From assembly GCF_026262505.1 (NCBI RefSeq), contig NC_067205.1:5022001-5086000 (forward strand): a stretch of DNA of 64,000 nt. The letters run 5' to 3'. How positions within the stretch are numbered: the stretch's first letter is position 1; each line of letters starts with the position of its first letter. The stretch comes from Trichomonas vaginalis G3 (lineage: Eukaryota; Parabasalia; Trichomonadida; Trichomonadidae). The notes beneath the pieces were generated by a model. That model was not told the DNA's origin. It worked only from the letters and a program-made list of their open reading frames with translations, and ran no database searches. A program made the translations under genes and the position numbers. Shown here in pieces: positions 30,600 through 42,600 of this stretch.

Positions 30600-31723
30600 T
30601 TATACAAATTTTATTTTTTCATTATCGTTTTTATAAAAAAGGTATTGTAATTATGAGAAACATGTATATATTATTTAATATTATGTATAAAGCTAATGAT
30701 CGAGCAGAAAAAAAATTGAATAAAATAAGGTCACGAATTATATGAAATAAATAGTTTAATTATTCTCTTTCCCTGATCTATAGCAATATAATCGATTAAT
30801 TATCCTAGCCAAGGATAATTGATATTCCTTTGTGCGTTGTCATTATATAGATTGTGATTTCTGATGCCTATTTAACTAATCTGGTGATTAACTGAAATCA
30901 ATGAGCAAGGAATAATGTTTTTTAAGAATGACCATTTAATCCAAGAAACATAAAATTCTTCTGAATTTGAATATAACTATTCGATTTGATAATATTAATG
31001 GTCGTGTGTAGATTTATCGAATCAGAGTTACCTGGATTGTATGGAAAGCCAATACATTTTTTTTGATTTTTTGAATTTGAAACAAAAAGTCAAATGACCG
31101 TTTTCTAATTTAATCCATAAATTCTCTCAAAAATAATGCATAGTCGCGATAGAATTACTATCCTGTTGATCTACTGATATCAAAAAACGCATAAACAATT
31201 ATTTGGAGTTAGTCGGATAACAAAAAATAATCTTTCTCTCAAACCCAATATATTAAATGTAATCACATTTACCATGTTATAAGAATACTACTCATCTGCA
31301 ATGTTGACTGATCTACGGGTTTATAAAATATCCCCACATCACCTGTGATTTTTGCTCAGAAAATCGGTCATTTAGCAGATAAAATCTTACTTGATGATTA
31401 TTTGTAATCATCATATCTGTATGCATTAATGATATATAATTAGTTTGGAAATTAATTTATTTTGATGGCAATTATGCCCATCAAAAATTCAGGAAAAAAT
31501 TGAATGATACGATATGCAAAATTTAATTTCAAAGATAATATCGGACTCTAAAATATGTTAATAATTTACTTAGTAACAATATAAATAAGAAATGTATTAA
31601 TGGCCATGTGTATATTGAAAAACTTTCTGTGAAATATTTCAATTTTTTGATGATTGGTCAAATTTGAGAGCGAACTCTCAAAATCCGTTACGGGAAAATT
31701 TAATCATTATAACTCTTAGTAAG
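30600..31723. other. Intergenic, no gene seen
   Basis: AT-rich spacer of 1.1 kb. It contains a small hairpin TTTTGATGG/CCATCAAAA near 31460-31487. No coding signal. The upstream TTG-initiated extension of the next gene begins at 31664 but is not used. Confidence 0.4.
31704..31711 (+). promoter_or_regulatory. Initiator of the ubiquitin-like gene
   Basis: TCATTATA matches TCA(+1)YWYTA with A at 31706, 18 bases upstream of the ATG. Confidence 0.5.
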
Positions 31724-32176
31724 ATGCAAGTTTGGATTCACACATGCGATAATAAGATCTACCGCCACACATTCAGTCATAATGACTCAGTTCAATCTGT
31801 TCAGGACATTGCAAACATGACTTGCCAATCCTTAATTTTGTATAACAATACAATTCTTGTCCCATCAATGCCTCTTGGTTACTACAAGATTTCTAATGGT
31901 TCCCACATCTACATAGTGCCGCAATGGACACAGAAAGTTGTTCCAAAGCCAGTTAAATTCTCACCGGCGCAGGTTGATGATATAAAGCGTGAGGCTGAAC
32001 GTATAAAGGATATGATGTACTCCAAGATAGACTCAACACCAAAATACTTCTCAAAGATTGTCAAAAGATTCAATGGTATAAAGAGAGAAGAAAATTTAAA
32101 TGTTGAGCAGCAAACATTATCGATCCCATCGAAGCTTGTCTCTCCATCAAGCACAGCATTACCAAAGTTCTGGTAA
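31724..32176 (+). CDS. Ubiquitin-like fold protein
   Basis: 150 residues from ATG 31724. The first 65 (MQVWIHTCDNKIYRHTFSHN, VQSVQDIANMTCQSLILYNN) follow the beta-beta-alpha-beta pattern of a ubiquitin-like domain beginning with the typical M-Q-V strand; the identity to ubiquitin is low. The rest is a Lys/Glu-rich helical linker (QVDDIKREAERIKDMMYSK) and a Ser-rich tail. There is no C-terminal Gly-Gly, so it is a domain protein and not a conjugating modifier. An initiator TCATTATA with +1 at 31706 supports this start. Confidence 0.6.
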   Translation: MQVWIHTCDNKIYRHTFSHNDSVQSVQDIANMTCQSLILYNNTILVPSMPLGYYKISNGSHIYIVPQWTQKVVPKPVKFSPAQVDDIKREAERIKDMMYSKIDSTPKYFSKIVKRFNGIKREENLNVEQQTLSIPSKLVSPSSTALPKFW

Positions 32177-32804
32177 GCATCCCAAATGGTTATATTTCTT
32201 CGGATGAAAGCGTGGAAATTTTTATTAGAAAAATTACTCGCCTAATCCATTTATAGAGTGTTATATTATTTGTTGTTGTTTTGTAAATGATATTTGATGT
32301 TATTCATGCATTTAAATTATTCACATATTTCATCGTTCTTCAAATCATAGAAGAGAACATGTGCTAATGGTACAATTTATCATTATATGTCCTATTAAAT
32401 ACAGTTCATCATATTAAAGTAGCAATTAATTGTGAAGATCAAAAAAATCAAATTAACATTAACAACTAATCTTTCACCCAACATTGACCATTTGCGTAAT
32501 AATTTAATGATACATCTTAGTTCTGTAATGACCATTTGCGATCGAAAATTTTCTAAATTTTTCACTCTAAGTGACCATCGAGGTGATATATGCTATATTC
32601 ATAATCCACCGAAGTTGAGAGTCTGTTCCCCACACAAGGCATCCAACTCAACTGATTTTGCCAAAATGCTTAATTATCTATTATTAACTTTTTTTAATTT
32701 CACTATCTCAGTCCTTCTACATATACCAAAAATAAAATTCTTGTTTTAAAAGCAATTAATAACTTTTTATTACATTTTTACTTTTCCATTTCTAATAAAT
32801 AAAA
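32177..32804. other. Intergenic, no gene seen
   Basis: AT-rich spacer. A 105-codon frame at 32432 starts with GTG, has random-like composition and is not called. Confidence 0.4.
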
Positions 32805-33785
32805 TTGCCTTTCAATTACAAGTTCTCGGACCTTTCAAAAGGTGAAAATAAAGTATATATAGATAATAATTATGTTTATACATTCGAATATCCCTGCAAA
32901 ACAACATATGATTGTGCTCATTACGAAGTCAATTTTCCACCAGGAAAATATCTTCTTGAAGTTTGGGGAGCACAAGGAGGAGTATATTTGTCTGAAGTTA
33001 GTGGCCCAGGAGGTTATTCAAAAGGTATTCTTACACTGAAAAGTGAAACAAAAGGATTTCTATATATCGGCGGAAAAGGAACTGCTGAAAAAACGGTTGG
33101 CATACAAAAGGGCGGATTCAATGGTGGTGGAAATGGATATTTTTATGGATCAGATTCGTATGGTGCTGGTGGAGGCGGTGCAAGTGATATTCGTCTCGTA
33201 AATAACTCATTAAAAACTCGTATAATAGTTGCGGGTGGTGGAGGGGGGTCATCATATGCATATAATAGCTACAGTGAAGATTTAAAAATGTATCATATTC
33301 TAGGCGGGGCTGGAGGTGGTTATCAAGGAGGTGATGGAGCATTTAATACTAAATATAAAAGCGGCGCGGCATATGGAGCAACGCAATCAGGTCCTAGTGT
33401 CACACTAAGTTATAGTTCTAGTTCAAAAGCTGAATTTGGAAATGGAGGATCGTATACCTGCACTTCATGCAAATATTATGCCGCTGGAGGTGGAGGAGGT
33501 TGGTTTGGAGGTGCTGCTGCTGGAGGCTATGGATATAGTGGTGCAGGAGGTTCAGGATATGTTCTGACATCGACTTCTTTCAAACCAAAGGATTATATTT
33601 ACAAGAGAGAACATTTTTTGATGAAAGCATCAATGAAGAGTGGAATCCAATACGGAAATGGTGTTATCAGAATCACGTTGTTGGATTTTGTTGAAAACGA
33701 AAACATTAAAATTCATGGATGCGGTCTTTCTGGTTTTAGTTTCTCACAACTTGTTTCATTTATAACTCTACCTTCAGTCGAATAA
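32805..33785 (+). pseudogene. Glycine-rich (ALK-type Gly-rich) protein, ATG missing
   Basis: 326 codons with the pattern of the eukaryotic glycine-rich domain: YTFEYPCKTTYDCAHYEV, LEVWGAQGG, GGKGTAEKTVG, YGAGGGGASDIRLVNNSL, RIIVAGGGGGSSY, AAGGGGGWFGGAAAGG, GAGGSGYVLTS. The frame starts at TTG 32805 after an upstream TAA, and the first in-frame ATG lies about 160 codons in, after much of the domain. The C-terminus is short. Trichomonads have a family of such proteins, some attached to the surface; no membrane segment is seen here. A lost start codon and missing end suggest a decaying family member. Confidence 0.6.
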
Positions 33786-33807
33786 CATCCCTTATTCTTT
33801 TTTCCAT

Positions 33808-33878
33808 CATGTAAACCTCGATGTCACTTTTGCAGCCGAGCGGAGCGAGGCCGCAAAAGTGACATCGAGGTTTACATG
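33808..33878. repeat. Perfect 26-base inverted repeat with GC-rich loop
   Basis: Arms at 33808-33833 and 33853-33878 are perfectly complementary. The 19-base loop GCCGAGCGGAGCGAGGC-like is itself GC-rich. The inner part of the arm reads GCAAAAGTGACA, sharing AAAAGTGACA with the nearby mobile elements. Confidence 0.9.
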
Positions 33879-34352
33879 GATGGGTTCTATATATATACAG
33901 CTTGACCGGTAGAAAAGCGGATCGATTTTTATCAATAATTGGACATTCTATTTTTAATAAAATAAACATATATTTATATGGGAAATTAGGGAGATCTGAA
34001 ACTCAAAAATTATTTTTGAATTTTAATATGATGAATGTAATTGTGATAATATGTACATTACAAATAAAATATTAATTCGGAACAACGATGAGATGTGATA
34101 AATTTGATTCTCTCAAAAATCGATTTTGGAGTTTTAATATTAATTTGTATCTTATATGCATATAGGATATATAATAATTTTAAAACATCAAAAAGTGACA
34201 ACTTGCGGTTAGAAAAAGTCATCAAAACACTTTTTAATGATTTGATTTAACATATGCATAGACCATCTCTTTGATATTTAACTTCAATTTCCCGAAATGA
34301 AAAGGATTTGAACAAAAACGATTATTTTACGATCGTTTTTTGTAAATTTTTT

Positions 34353-34530
34353 TAAATTGAGACTGACATCTCTAAAATCTTCTAAAAAATCCAAATATCA
34401 AATAAAATAATATCATTAAAATTCCTCTCAATTTAAAAAATTTTTATAAATTGAGACTTCAATCTCTAAAATCTTCTAAAAAATCCATATATCACAAAAA
34501 ATCACGATATTATTTTTATTCTCAATTTCA
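34353..34530. repeat. Imperfect direct repeat, two units
   Basis: The segment AAATTGAGAC...TCTCTAAAATCTTCTAAAAAATCC occurs at about 34353-34395 and again at about 34452-34490, with diverged AT-rich sequence between. No coding potential. Confidence 0.6.
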
Positions 34531-34576
34531 AAATTTTTTTTTTGTACTGACTTTCTTTTTCCATAACAGCATGGCA

Positions 34577-34659
34577 GAAATTTGAAACGAAGTTTCAAAT
34601 TTCTCAAGCTTGCATTCTGGGCACGTAAGTGCCCAGAATGCTAAAAGGCGCGTAGCGCC
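34577..34659. repeat. Three tandem short hairpins
   Basis: Hairpin 1 has 12-base arms (34577-34588, 34592-34603) with loop GAA. Hairpin 2 has 13-base arms (34612-34624, 34629-34641) with loop GTAA. Hairpin 3 has 5-base arms (34647-34651, 34655-34659) with loop GTA. All arms are perfect. Confidence 0.85.
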
Positions 34660-35319
34660 GTCTCTGAATATCAAATTTATTATAATTATTAATTTATGAA
34701 ATTTCAAATAAAATCGATCTGTTATAACACACTGGTGCATGACAGCCTTGTCATTAATTTATGTATAAGAAATAAATACTGAGGCAATAGTAAAATGCTA
34801 AATATACTATATGCAAGATAAATGAAATTCTACTAATTTTAGTGAATTTATTGGTGATTTTTTTTAATGAGATGCAAAATTTTTTATGAATATTGATCGT
34901 TCAAACTAAATTAAAATGATATTCTGCTTTGAATAAAGGAACACATAACAATGAATAGCATAAAGTGAAGGCAAATCAAATTTATAATATTGAATGAAAA
35001 AATTTTTGTTGAGAAAATTTTCAACTGAAATGATCGCGTAAATTCAATGAAGGGAAATACGAGTAGTGTGAAGATAATAATCAAAATGTGCTTTTGATAA
35101 GTATCAAAGAAATAAATTTTTCAAAAATATACATTTTATTTAAAACAACAAATAAGTGGAAAATTTTATTTCATAGAATCTGATTTGAATGATATTCAAT
35201 TTTGATCGACCATCATTATGAAAGTCGGTAGTTCATCTGCTATCACCAAATATAAATATATAATCATATCGTTGTAGAGTATTTTTTATGATCGTCTCTC
35301 AAATTTTTCAGATAATTAC

Positions 35320-35328
35320 TCATTTCTA
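35320..35328 (+). promoter_or_regulatory. Initiator of the RP2-like gene
   Basis: TCATTTCTA, A at 35322, 11 bases upstream of the ATG. It decides for the MGC start, because the alternative ATG at 35288 lies upstream of +1. Confidence 0.55.
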
Positions 35329-35332
35329 CAAA

Positions 35333-36106
35333 ATGGGATGCGCAGAGTCTATGAGCGATACTCCAATAAAGCCATCTGCTGATATTCGAAAGGGTGTTCA
35401 GAACCATTATAGCTCTGACACTTATAGAATTAAAGATGCAACAGGAATTAAGCTAAATTTCGAATCTGGCAAAATTGGCGGAAGGGCTTTTGAAGCTATC
35501 AACCTCTCTAGCTGTGCTGTTTATATAAGTGATATAGTAGATAGAATAACGATAACCAATTGCACTCACTGCACCTTTGCCTTGGCAACAATTCGGAATA
35601 CAATTCAAGTCATCGACTGCGATGACTGCCAATTTACAGCTGTATGCAGACAGTTTAGAATAAGGGACTCTAAAAACTGTGATGTGTTCCTCCACACAAA
35701 GCAGAAAAGCATTATCGAAAAGTCAACATCAATTACATTTGGCTGCGGAAACTATTCTTACAGAAATATTATTGAGCAAATGGAAATGGTTCACCTTGAT
35801 CCTTATATTAATATGTTCCATCAAGTCAGTGATATCACTCCAGGATTATCCAAATACCAAGTTAAGGAAGGCGAGAAATCATCAATTCCATCATTAGATG
35901 GATCATGTTTACTTCCGTTCTTCTACCCACCAACAGATAATTTTGATTCTGTTGATTTTAACGAAGGAGATTGGGAAAAATTAACGCGAAATTCCTTAGA
36001 AGATGGAATTCAACTGTACAACATCCGCAAATCCGGCAGAATTATTACTGCCAGATATCGAGAAAATGCCAAGCCACAGAGTAGTACAATTTCTGCACAA
36101 TCTTAA
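35333..36106 (+). CDS. RP2: RP2-like TBCC-domain protein
   Basis: 257 residues from ATG 35333. The mature start MGCAES is a myristoylation/palmitoylation site, as in human RP2. Residues 25-180 form the right-handed beta-helix TBCC domain (ISDIVDRITITNCTHCTFAL, VIDCDDCQFTAVCRQFRIRD, SIIEKSTSITFGCG). RQFRIRD (106-112) corresponds to the QxRxRD motif that holds the catalytic arginine of RP2/TBCC GTPase activators. The FTP-like segment VSDITPGLSKY follows. RP2 acts on ARL3 to release lipidated cargo into cilia. The NDK-like C-terminal half of human RP2 is absent. The initiator TCATTTCTA (+1 at 35322) fixes this start over the longer frame. The next gene downstream is an axonemal dynein. Confidence 0.85.
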   Translation: MGCAESMSDTPIKPSADIRKGVQNHYSSDTYRIKDATGIKLNFESGKIGGRAFEAINLSSCAVYISDIVDRITITNCTHCTFALATIRNTIQVIDCDDCQFTAVCRQFRIRDSKNCDVFLHTKQKSIIEKSTSITFGCGNYSYRNIIEQMEMVHLDPYINMFHQVSDITPGLSKYQVKEGEKSSIPSLDGSCLLPFFYPPTDNFDSVDFNEGDWEKLTRNSLEDGIQLYNIRKSGRIITARYRENAKPQSSTISAQS

Positions 36107-36632
36107 TTTTTTATTTGTTTTGATCTAAACTGTTTGTTATTCTTTTCCGGTGATATATTTTCATATTATTTTTTATAACAGTTTCTAGATATCAAATATT
36201 TTTCTATTTTCGCGTTGGGAAATCATTTAACTAGTATCATGCTATTGATTTTATAAGGAGATCAAGTTAAATAGCCTATTTGTCAAAAAGATTTCTGACA
36301 ATGGCAGATTGTGACCATTCGGAAGTAATATGATTTACGTAGCTTATGGATTATATAGAAAACAATTTTTAAATTTAGAATTGAAATTTATTGATCAAAA
36401 CAAAGATCTAATCAAAACGGATAGCGAAACATTAATAGAATACACAAGTGCAATGTCGTTCAATCGTTAAAAATATTCAATTTCGAGTAATTGCTTTGAA
36501 GTTTTACTGAATTCATCATGTTTGGGCATTTTTCTTTTACGATTTGTTATCAAATTATTTTTGAATGTCATTTATGCCATTTCCACGAAATTTTCTTTCC
36601 CAATATCGAAATAACGTGTTTTGAAAATTCAG
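36107..36632. other. Intergenic, no gene seen
   Basis: AT-rich spacer of about 525 bases between the RP2-like and dynein genes, with no strong initiator seen. Confidence 0.4.
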
Positions 36633-39600
36633 ATGATAGACGGGAGATTAGGGCGTGCAACATCCCGTCTTTTAACGAACGAACAAAATATTTTAAAGGA
36701 AAAAGAGCTTGCCAAGAAGCTTGGCAAAATTCCACCTGAAGAAAGTGTGAAAATTCCTCAAATTGGCGAATGGAGTCTTTCACTTAGCAAAACTGCTACA
36801 ACTTCAACAAAACAATTACCATCTCCACCTATAAAATCACCAAAACAATCAAAATCAAAAACAGGCGAGCAATTTATCGGTCCAGTTTATCAACCACGAA
36901 TTCATGTTCCTAAATCTAGGAATGCTGCTGGCCAAATCAATCCTATCGAGCGCGTCAGTTTCCCAGCAGGAACAACTACAACAGATTTAAATGATATTCT
37001 GAAATCAAGAACAATTAATCCAATTAAACCAATTCCTCCGCTCAATCAGGAAGAAAATCTACAAGAACCACAGTTCGTACCATCCGATATTTTCGATGAT
37101 TCTACATATGAAGAATTCCCTTTGGAAGAATTAATGAAAAATCCAATCGGCTTTTCGAGATATCAGGACTTAGATGGTCACATTTACTGGTCGAAATGCA
37201 AAGTAATCGAGTACAACCAAGAGAAACACTTGTTCTTGATCGAATGGACCTCAACTGGAAGAAGAAAATACGTTTCAAGGTTCAATTTGCGTTTTGAGCG
37301 CGAAAACCAGGATCTTTTCAACAAAAGAGTGGCTGCAGCTAAAAGAGGAGCTGCTTTATACGAGGCTTCTGTGAGATATCAAGTTAGAATCGATACAATG
37401 CCAAGAACGAACCTTCCTGAGCTTTCTCCAGAGAACATCCAGTCAATATATGATAAAATCAATCTACCAAACGACTTCAAACGCGGTGAAGAAATAAAAC
37501 AAAGATTAATTAAAGAAATCTGCGAAGAATTCAAGACAGTGAACAACGAACTTGAATTCGAACACGAGCTGGAGTTCAACCAGCTTATCCCCAATCGTGA
37601 AGAGTTCTTTGCTGTTCTAAGTCAAAAACCGAAACCTCCGAAAATGGAATTGATCTTTAACAATCATACTGAGTACAAAGAGAACCAGAAGAGGCTGAAC
37701 GAGTTCCTTTTATTCGCTTATCCTGTTTTTCAGCGCGCAATTTACCAAATTTGGGCAATTTTCGACCATTCTTCGAATTACAGACTTCTCACAAAAGGTT
37801 TCGATATTAACATTACAGGAATATATCTCCAAGCAATATACAAATCTTTCATCAGTTTCTTCAAATCTCAAAACATCTATCCAAAATACGTTAGAAAATG
37901 CAGTTTCTACAACATTTGGTGAGAAATTAACACCAAAGGAACGTGCGATGTCCGACCAATTGGCTACTTTGGCCACAAGAATGCTTCATACAGTTTTATA
38001 CATTATTATCAACGAATCAATGAACGAATTCATGGGATCATTCGAGAAATACCAAACAGATAAAAACGCCGAACCACAAATTACTGTCAAACTTGCATTT
38101 TCTGAAGATAAATTAATAACTGTCGATCCAACATTGGATGTATCGAGAGAACAGATACTAGGATTGACTTCCCAGCTCGAGTCATCAGCCCAGGACATGC
38201 TGAGAATCAAATCTTCATTGTTTGAGGTAGATACGACATCTGTCTCATTCCAGGACATAAACGAACTTATTCAAAACAGAATTGAGCCATTTACAAATAT
38301 TATTGACTCGTTATTTTCACAAACCAAGCGTTTTATTACAGACCATGAGTTTTTAGCTCCTGTATTAGGTCTAGATCCAAACGAGTACGCCATATCGTTC
38401 GATCCAAGTGGTAAGAAGACCCTTGACGAGTACAGACATCAACTTGGAGAGTTTACAAAAGTATTAAATTCAATTCAAGAAATGCAAGAGTTCTACAACA
38501 TCAATTTCTTCAAGATCATGTGTACGGACTTCAAACAGAACTCAATTGTCCATTGCCAGAACCTCATTTACAACTTTTTGAGCCACATAAACAAATTCGT
38601 CCTTAAAGACTTGGATTCATTGAACAACGACTTCAATGAGATCACCGTTGAACTCAAGAAGATCCCAGAGACCCAGAAAGCTTAGCAGAAATGAAGAAAT
38701 ACATGGTCAAAATTTATGATACGGTACAGAACCGTACAGACCTTATTAATACGATTAATAACAGGTTTACATTCCTTGAAGAGTTCCAATTCGACATTTC
38801 CAACGAAGAAATCGAGTATTGGTACAAAATCCGACAAATGCCAGTCAAAATTTCGACTTTACTCGATGAAACAGAGCGAATCCTGTCTATTGAACGTATC
38901 AAGATGATCAGAGAGCTCAAGGTTAACCAGAAGAAGCTAGAAGACGAAGCATTCGATCTTTCGGAGAAAGTTATGATGTTTGCACAGAAATACAACGATT
39001 TAGAGATGACTGTTGAAGCTGTTGACCAAGTAAACGAGATGCAGAAGTGTATGGAAGAGATGCAGGCCGAACAGGACACTTACAACAGGCATGAAAAGTT
39101 GTTTAGTTTCGAACAAGGATCAAACAAAGTTTTGGTTAAGTTACAAAGCGAATTTACACCATTACATACTTTGTGGAACTTAGCCAACGACTGGCAAACA
39201 ACACGCGCACTGTGGTTGGACACTTCTTTCACACAGATAAAGCCAGAGCCAATGAACCAATTCATTATTCAAGCGACCAAAAAATTGAATAAATTGAAAA
39301 AAGAATTGGCCGACCAACATTTCTTAGTTGACAGGGTATTGAATCCTTTGAGTCAACAAATTGATGAATTCAAGAAACACGTACCATTAATTATGAAATT
39401 ACGACATCCTGGCATCAAAACAAAACATTGGGAAGAAATTTCGAAAGTTGTTGGTTTCAATGCAGCTCCTGACTTAGAATTAACACTCCAGGGATTCTTG
39501 GATTTGCATTTCGAACAGTGGATGGAACAAGTAACACAAATAGCAAATGTTGCTGCGCAAGAATACACTCTGGAAACATCTTTGGATCAAATGGATGCTG

Positions 39601-42600
39601 ATTTACAAACAAAGAAATTTGTTACTTCTGAATTCAGAAATTCCGGTCAATTTATTCTCAATGAAATTGATGATATCACTTCTACTATTGATGACCAATT
39701 AGTCACAACGCAAACTATCCTTGCATCTCCTTTCATTGAGCCTGTAAAGAAGAGAGCACAGGAAAGACTCAGTTTTCTTCATTTGTCAGAAAAAATCATT
39801 ATGAAATGGATTTCTTGTCAAAAGAACTGGTTGTATTTACAGCCAATTTTCACAGGAACATCCATACAACAGAAGCTGGCAAAAGAAGCAAGAGATTGGA
39901 AAGTTGTCGAGCAGATATGGTCATCAGCGATGAACGCAACACATAATCATCCTGAATTCCAAACAGTTATGACAAGGGATGGATTATTCGACCAATTAAA
40001 TCAATGCAACAATTTATTGGACCAAATCAATATCGGATTGAACAAATACTTGGAAGCAAAGAGAATGGGATTCCCCAGATTCTTCTTCTTGAGTAATGAC
40101 GAACTGATAACTATATTAAGTCATTCGAAAGAAATTGGAAAAGTTCAAGAAAGTTTGTCTAAATTGTTTGAATACGTAAATACTGTGACAATGGATGGTG
40201 ATGACATTGTATCAATGAATGACAGTGAAGGAGAGAAAGTCAAATTGTTTAATCCTGTACAATTCGATACTCCTGAAATAGAAGATTGGCTAAATAACTT
40301 TGAAGCAGAAATGAAACATTCTTTGAATCAATATATCGAACAAGCGAATATGGCTATAAAGAAACAATCAAAAGAAGAATGGATAACATCATTCCCTGCA
40401 CAAGTTATTTTGATAACAAACCAAATAAACTGGACATTACAAGTAACACAAGTTTTGTCCGGCCAAAAACTTCGAGCAATGAAAGTTTTGTTGCAAAAAT
40501 ATTTGGAACAGTTAGAAACATTGACGGGATTAGTGAGAAAACCAATAGATAGATTGACAAGACAGGTTTTGTCTTGTTTGTTGATCTTGGAAGTACATAA
40601 CCGTGATATCATCAAAGATTTCGTTCATAAAGAAGTTGTTGATATCGAATCATTTAAATGGCTCCAACAATTGAGATATTATTGGGAAGATTCAACAGTA
40701 ATTGTTCGCTCAATTAACAATGTTTTCGAGTATTCTTATGAATACGCGGGTAATTCAACACGATTAGTCATTACTCCTTTGACTGATAGATGCTACCAAA
40801 CATTGTTATGCGCGTTCAGAATGAATCTTAGCGGTGCTCCAAGCGGTCCAGCAGGTACAGGAAAAACAGAAACAGTTAGAGATTGCGCGAAAGCACTTGG
40901 AAGATCTTGCGTCGTTTACAATTGTTCTGAAGAAGTTACTCCTGAACAAATGTCACAGTTCTTCGCAGGTCTTTCTAGTTCAGGATCGTGGTCTTGCTTC
41001 GATGAATTCAACCGTATTAACATCGAAGTTCTTTCTGTTATTGCACAACAAGTCAGAACAATTCAAAATGCAATTGCTGAAAATGCACAAACATTTCAAT
41101 TGGATAAAAGATCGTTGAAATTGAATCCTAATGCAGCAATTTGCATCACAATGAACCCTGGTTACGCAGGAAGAACTGAGCTACCAGATAACTTGAAAGC
41201 ATTGTTCAGACCATGCGCAATGATGGTCCCTGATTTCATTTTCATTTCAGAAATTTTGCTTTTCTCCGGCGGTTTTACAACCGCTTCTTCATTGGCTGTC
41301 AAATTAGTTGCATTGTTTGATTTGTGCAGGAAACAGTTATCAAACAGCCACCACTACGATTGGGGCTTGAGAGCCATGAAAGCCATTCTTTCAACAGCAG
41401 GAAAAGCAAAGAGAAATGACTTGGAAGCAAACGAATCATTACTTTTAGTCAGAACAATAAGAGATTGCACACTTCCGAAATTGATTTCTGATGATATTCC
41501 TTTATTCAATGGCATATTAAGTGATGTATTCCCGAATGTTGAATACAACAAACCATCGAATGATGACTTCTTGAATTCCTTGAAGGAGTCAATCAAACAA
41601 ATCCAAGAACAGCCATTGGATATAACTATCGCAAAAGCTACTGAGTTATACGAAACAACATTGGTCAGACACGGAATTATGTTGGTCGGTGGCGCGATGG
41701 GCGGAAAATCAACAGCATGGAAATCTCTTTCTTTAGCTTTGACTGATCTTTCAAAGACAAACAACAGTTTGTACAAGCCAATACAAGTGGAATCCCTCAA
41801 TCCAAAGGCAATCTCTATTGCAGAACTCTACGGTTCCTTCAATCCTGTAACAAGTGAATGGGCTGACGGCGTTTTGTCAAAAATCATCAGAGAAATGTCA
41901 TTTTCTGAACAAACCGTTGGCAAATGGATTATCGTTGATGGTCCTGTCGATTCCTTGTGGATTGAGTCAATGAACTCATTGTTGGATGATAACAAAGTCC
42001 TTTGCCTTCCGAATAACGAGCGTATCCAGTTATCTCCACATGTCAAAATGATGTTCGAAGTTGACAATTTGGATGAAGCATCTCCTGCAACTGTTTCTCG
42101 TTGCGGAATGGTCTATTTCGATCCAAGTGTTTTGAGTTGGACAGCATTGGCTGATTCATGGAGAGACTCACTACTCGAAAAACAAGCAACAGTTGCTAAT
42201 TACGTGAGAGAACTCATGAATTCATGGTTACCAAATTGTCTACAATTCATTACAAATGATGCAAAAACTTCTTTGACGATTAATCCTAATTTTGCTGTGA
42301 AAAACTTGTTGAGATTATTGAATTCTTTTGTTGATGTTTTGAGGAAACCAATAGAGAACCAAGTAGAAGGAGAAGAGACAGTTGTTAGCGATCCATTAGA
42401 TAAAACAAAATACTTCTCTGTCTTCTCACAAGCGAATGATTCTATTCCTTATTTCGAATCAGAACAATCAACATTAGTTTTTGAGAGAATTTTCATTTTC
42501 TGTTTGATATGGAGCTTCGGAGGTCCATTAGTTGATGACTCCCGTGTTTTATTCGATAAGTTCATTAGAGATCTATTGGAAACAACACAGAGTAGAGTCC

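Larger units (their letters stand above)
33786..35332. other. Intergenic with several hairpins
   Basis: 1.5 kb without a supported gene. It contains the long hairpin at 33808-33878, an imperfect direct repeat near 34353-34530, and three tandem hairpins at 34577-34659. Confidence 0.6.

Noticed and set aside
32432-32749. 105-codon frame in the spacer before the glycine-rich gene
   Set aside because: GTG start, no domain, random-like AT-rich composition.
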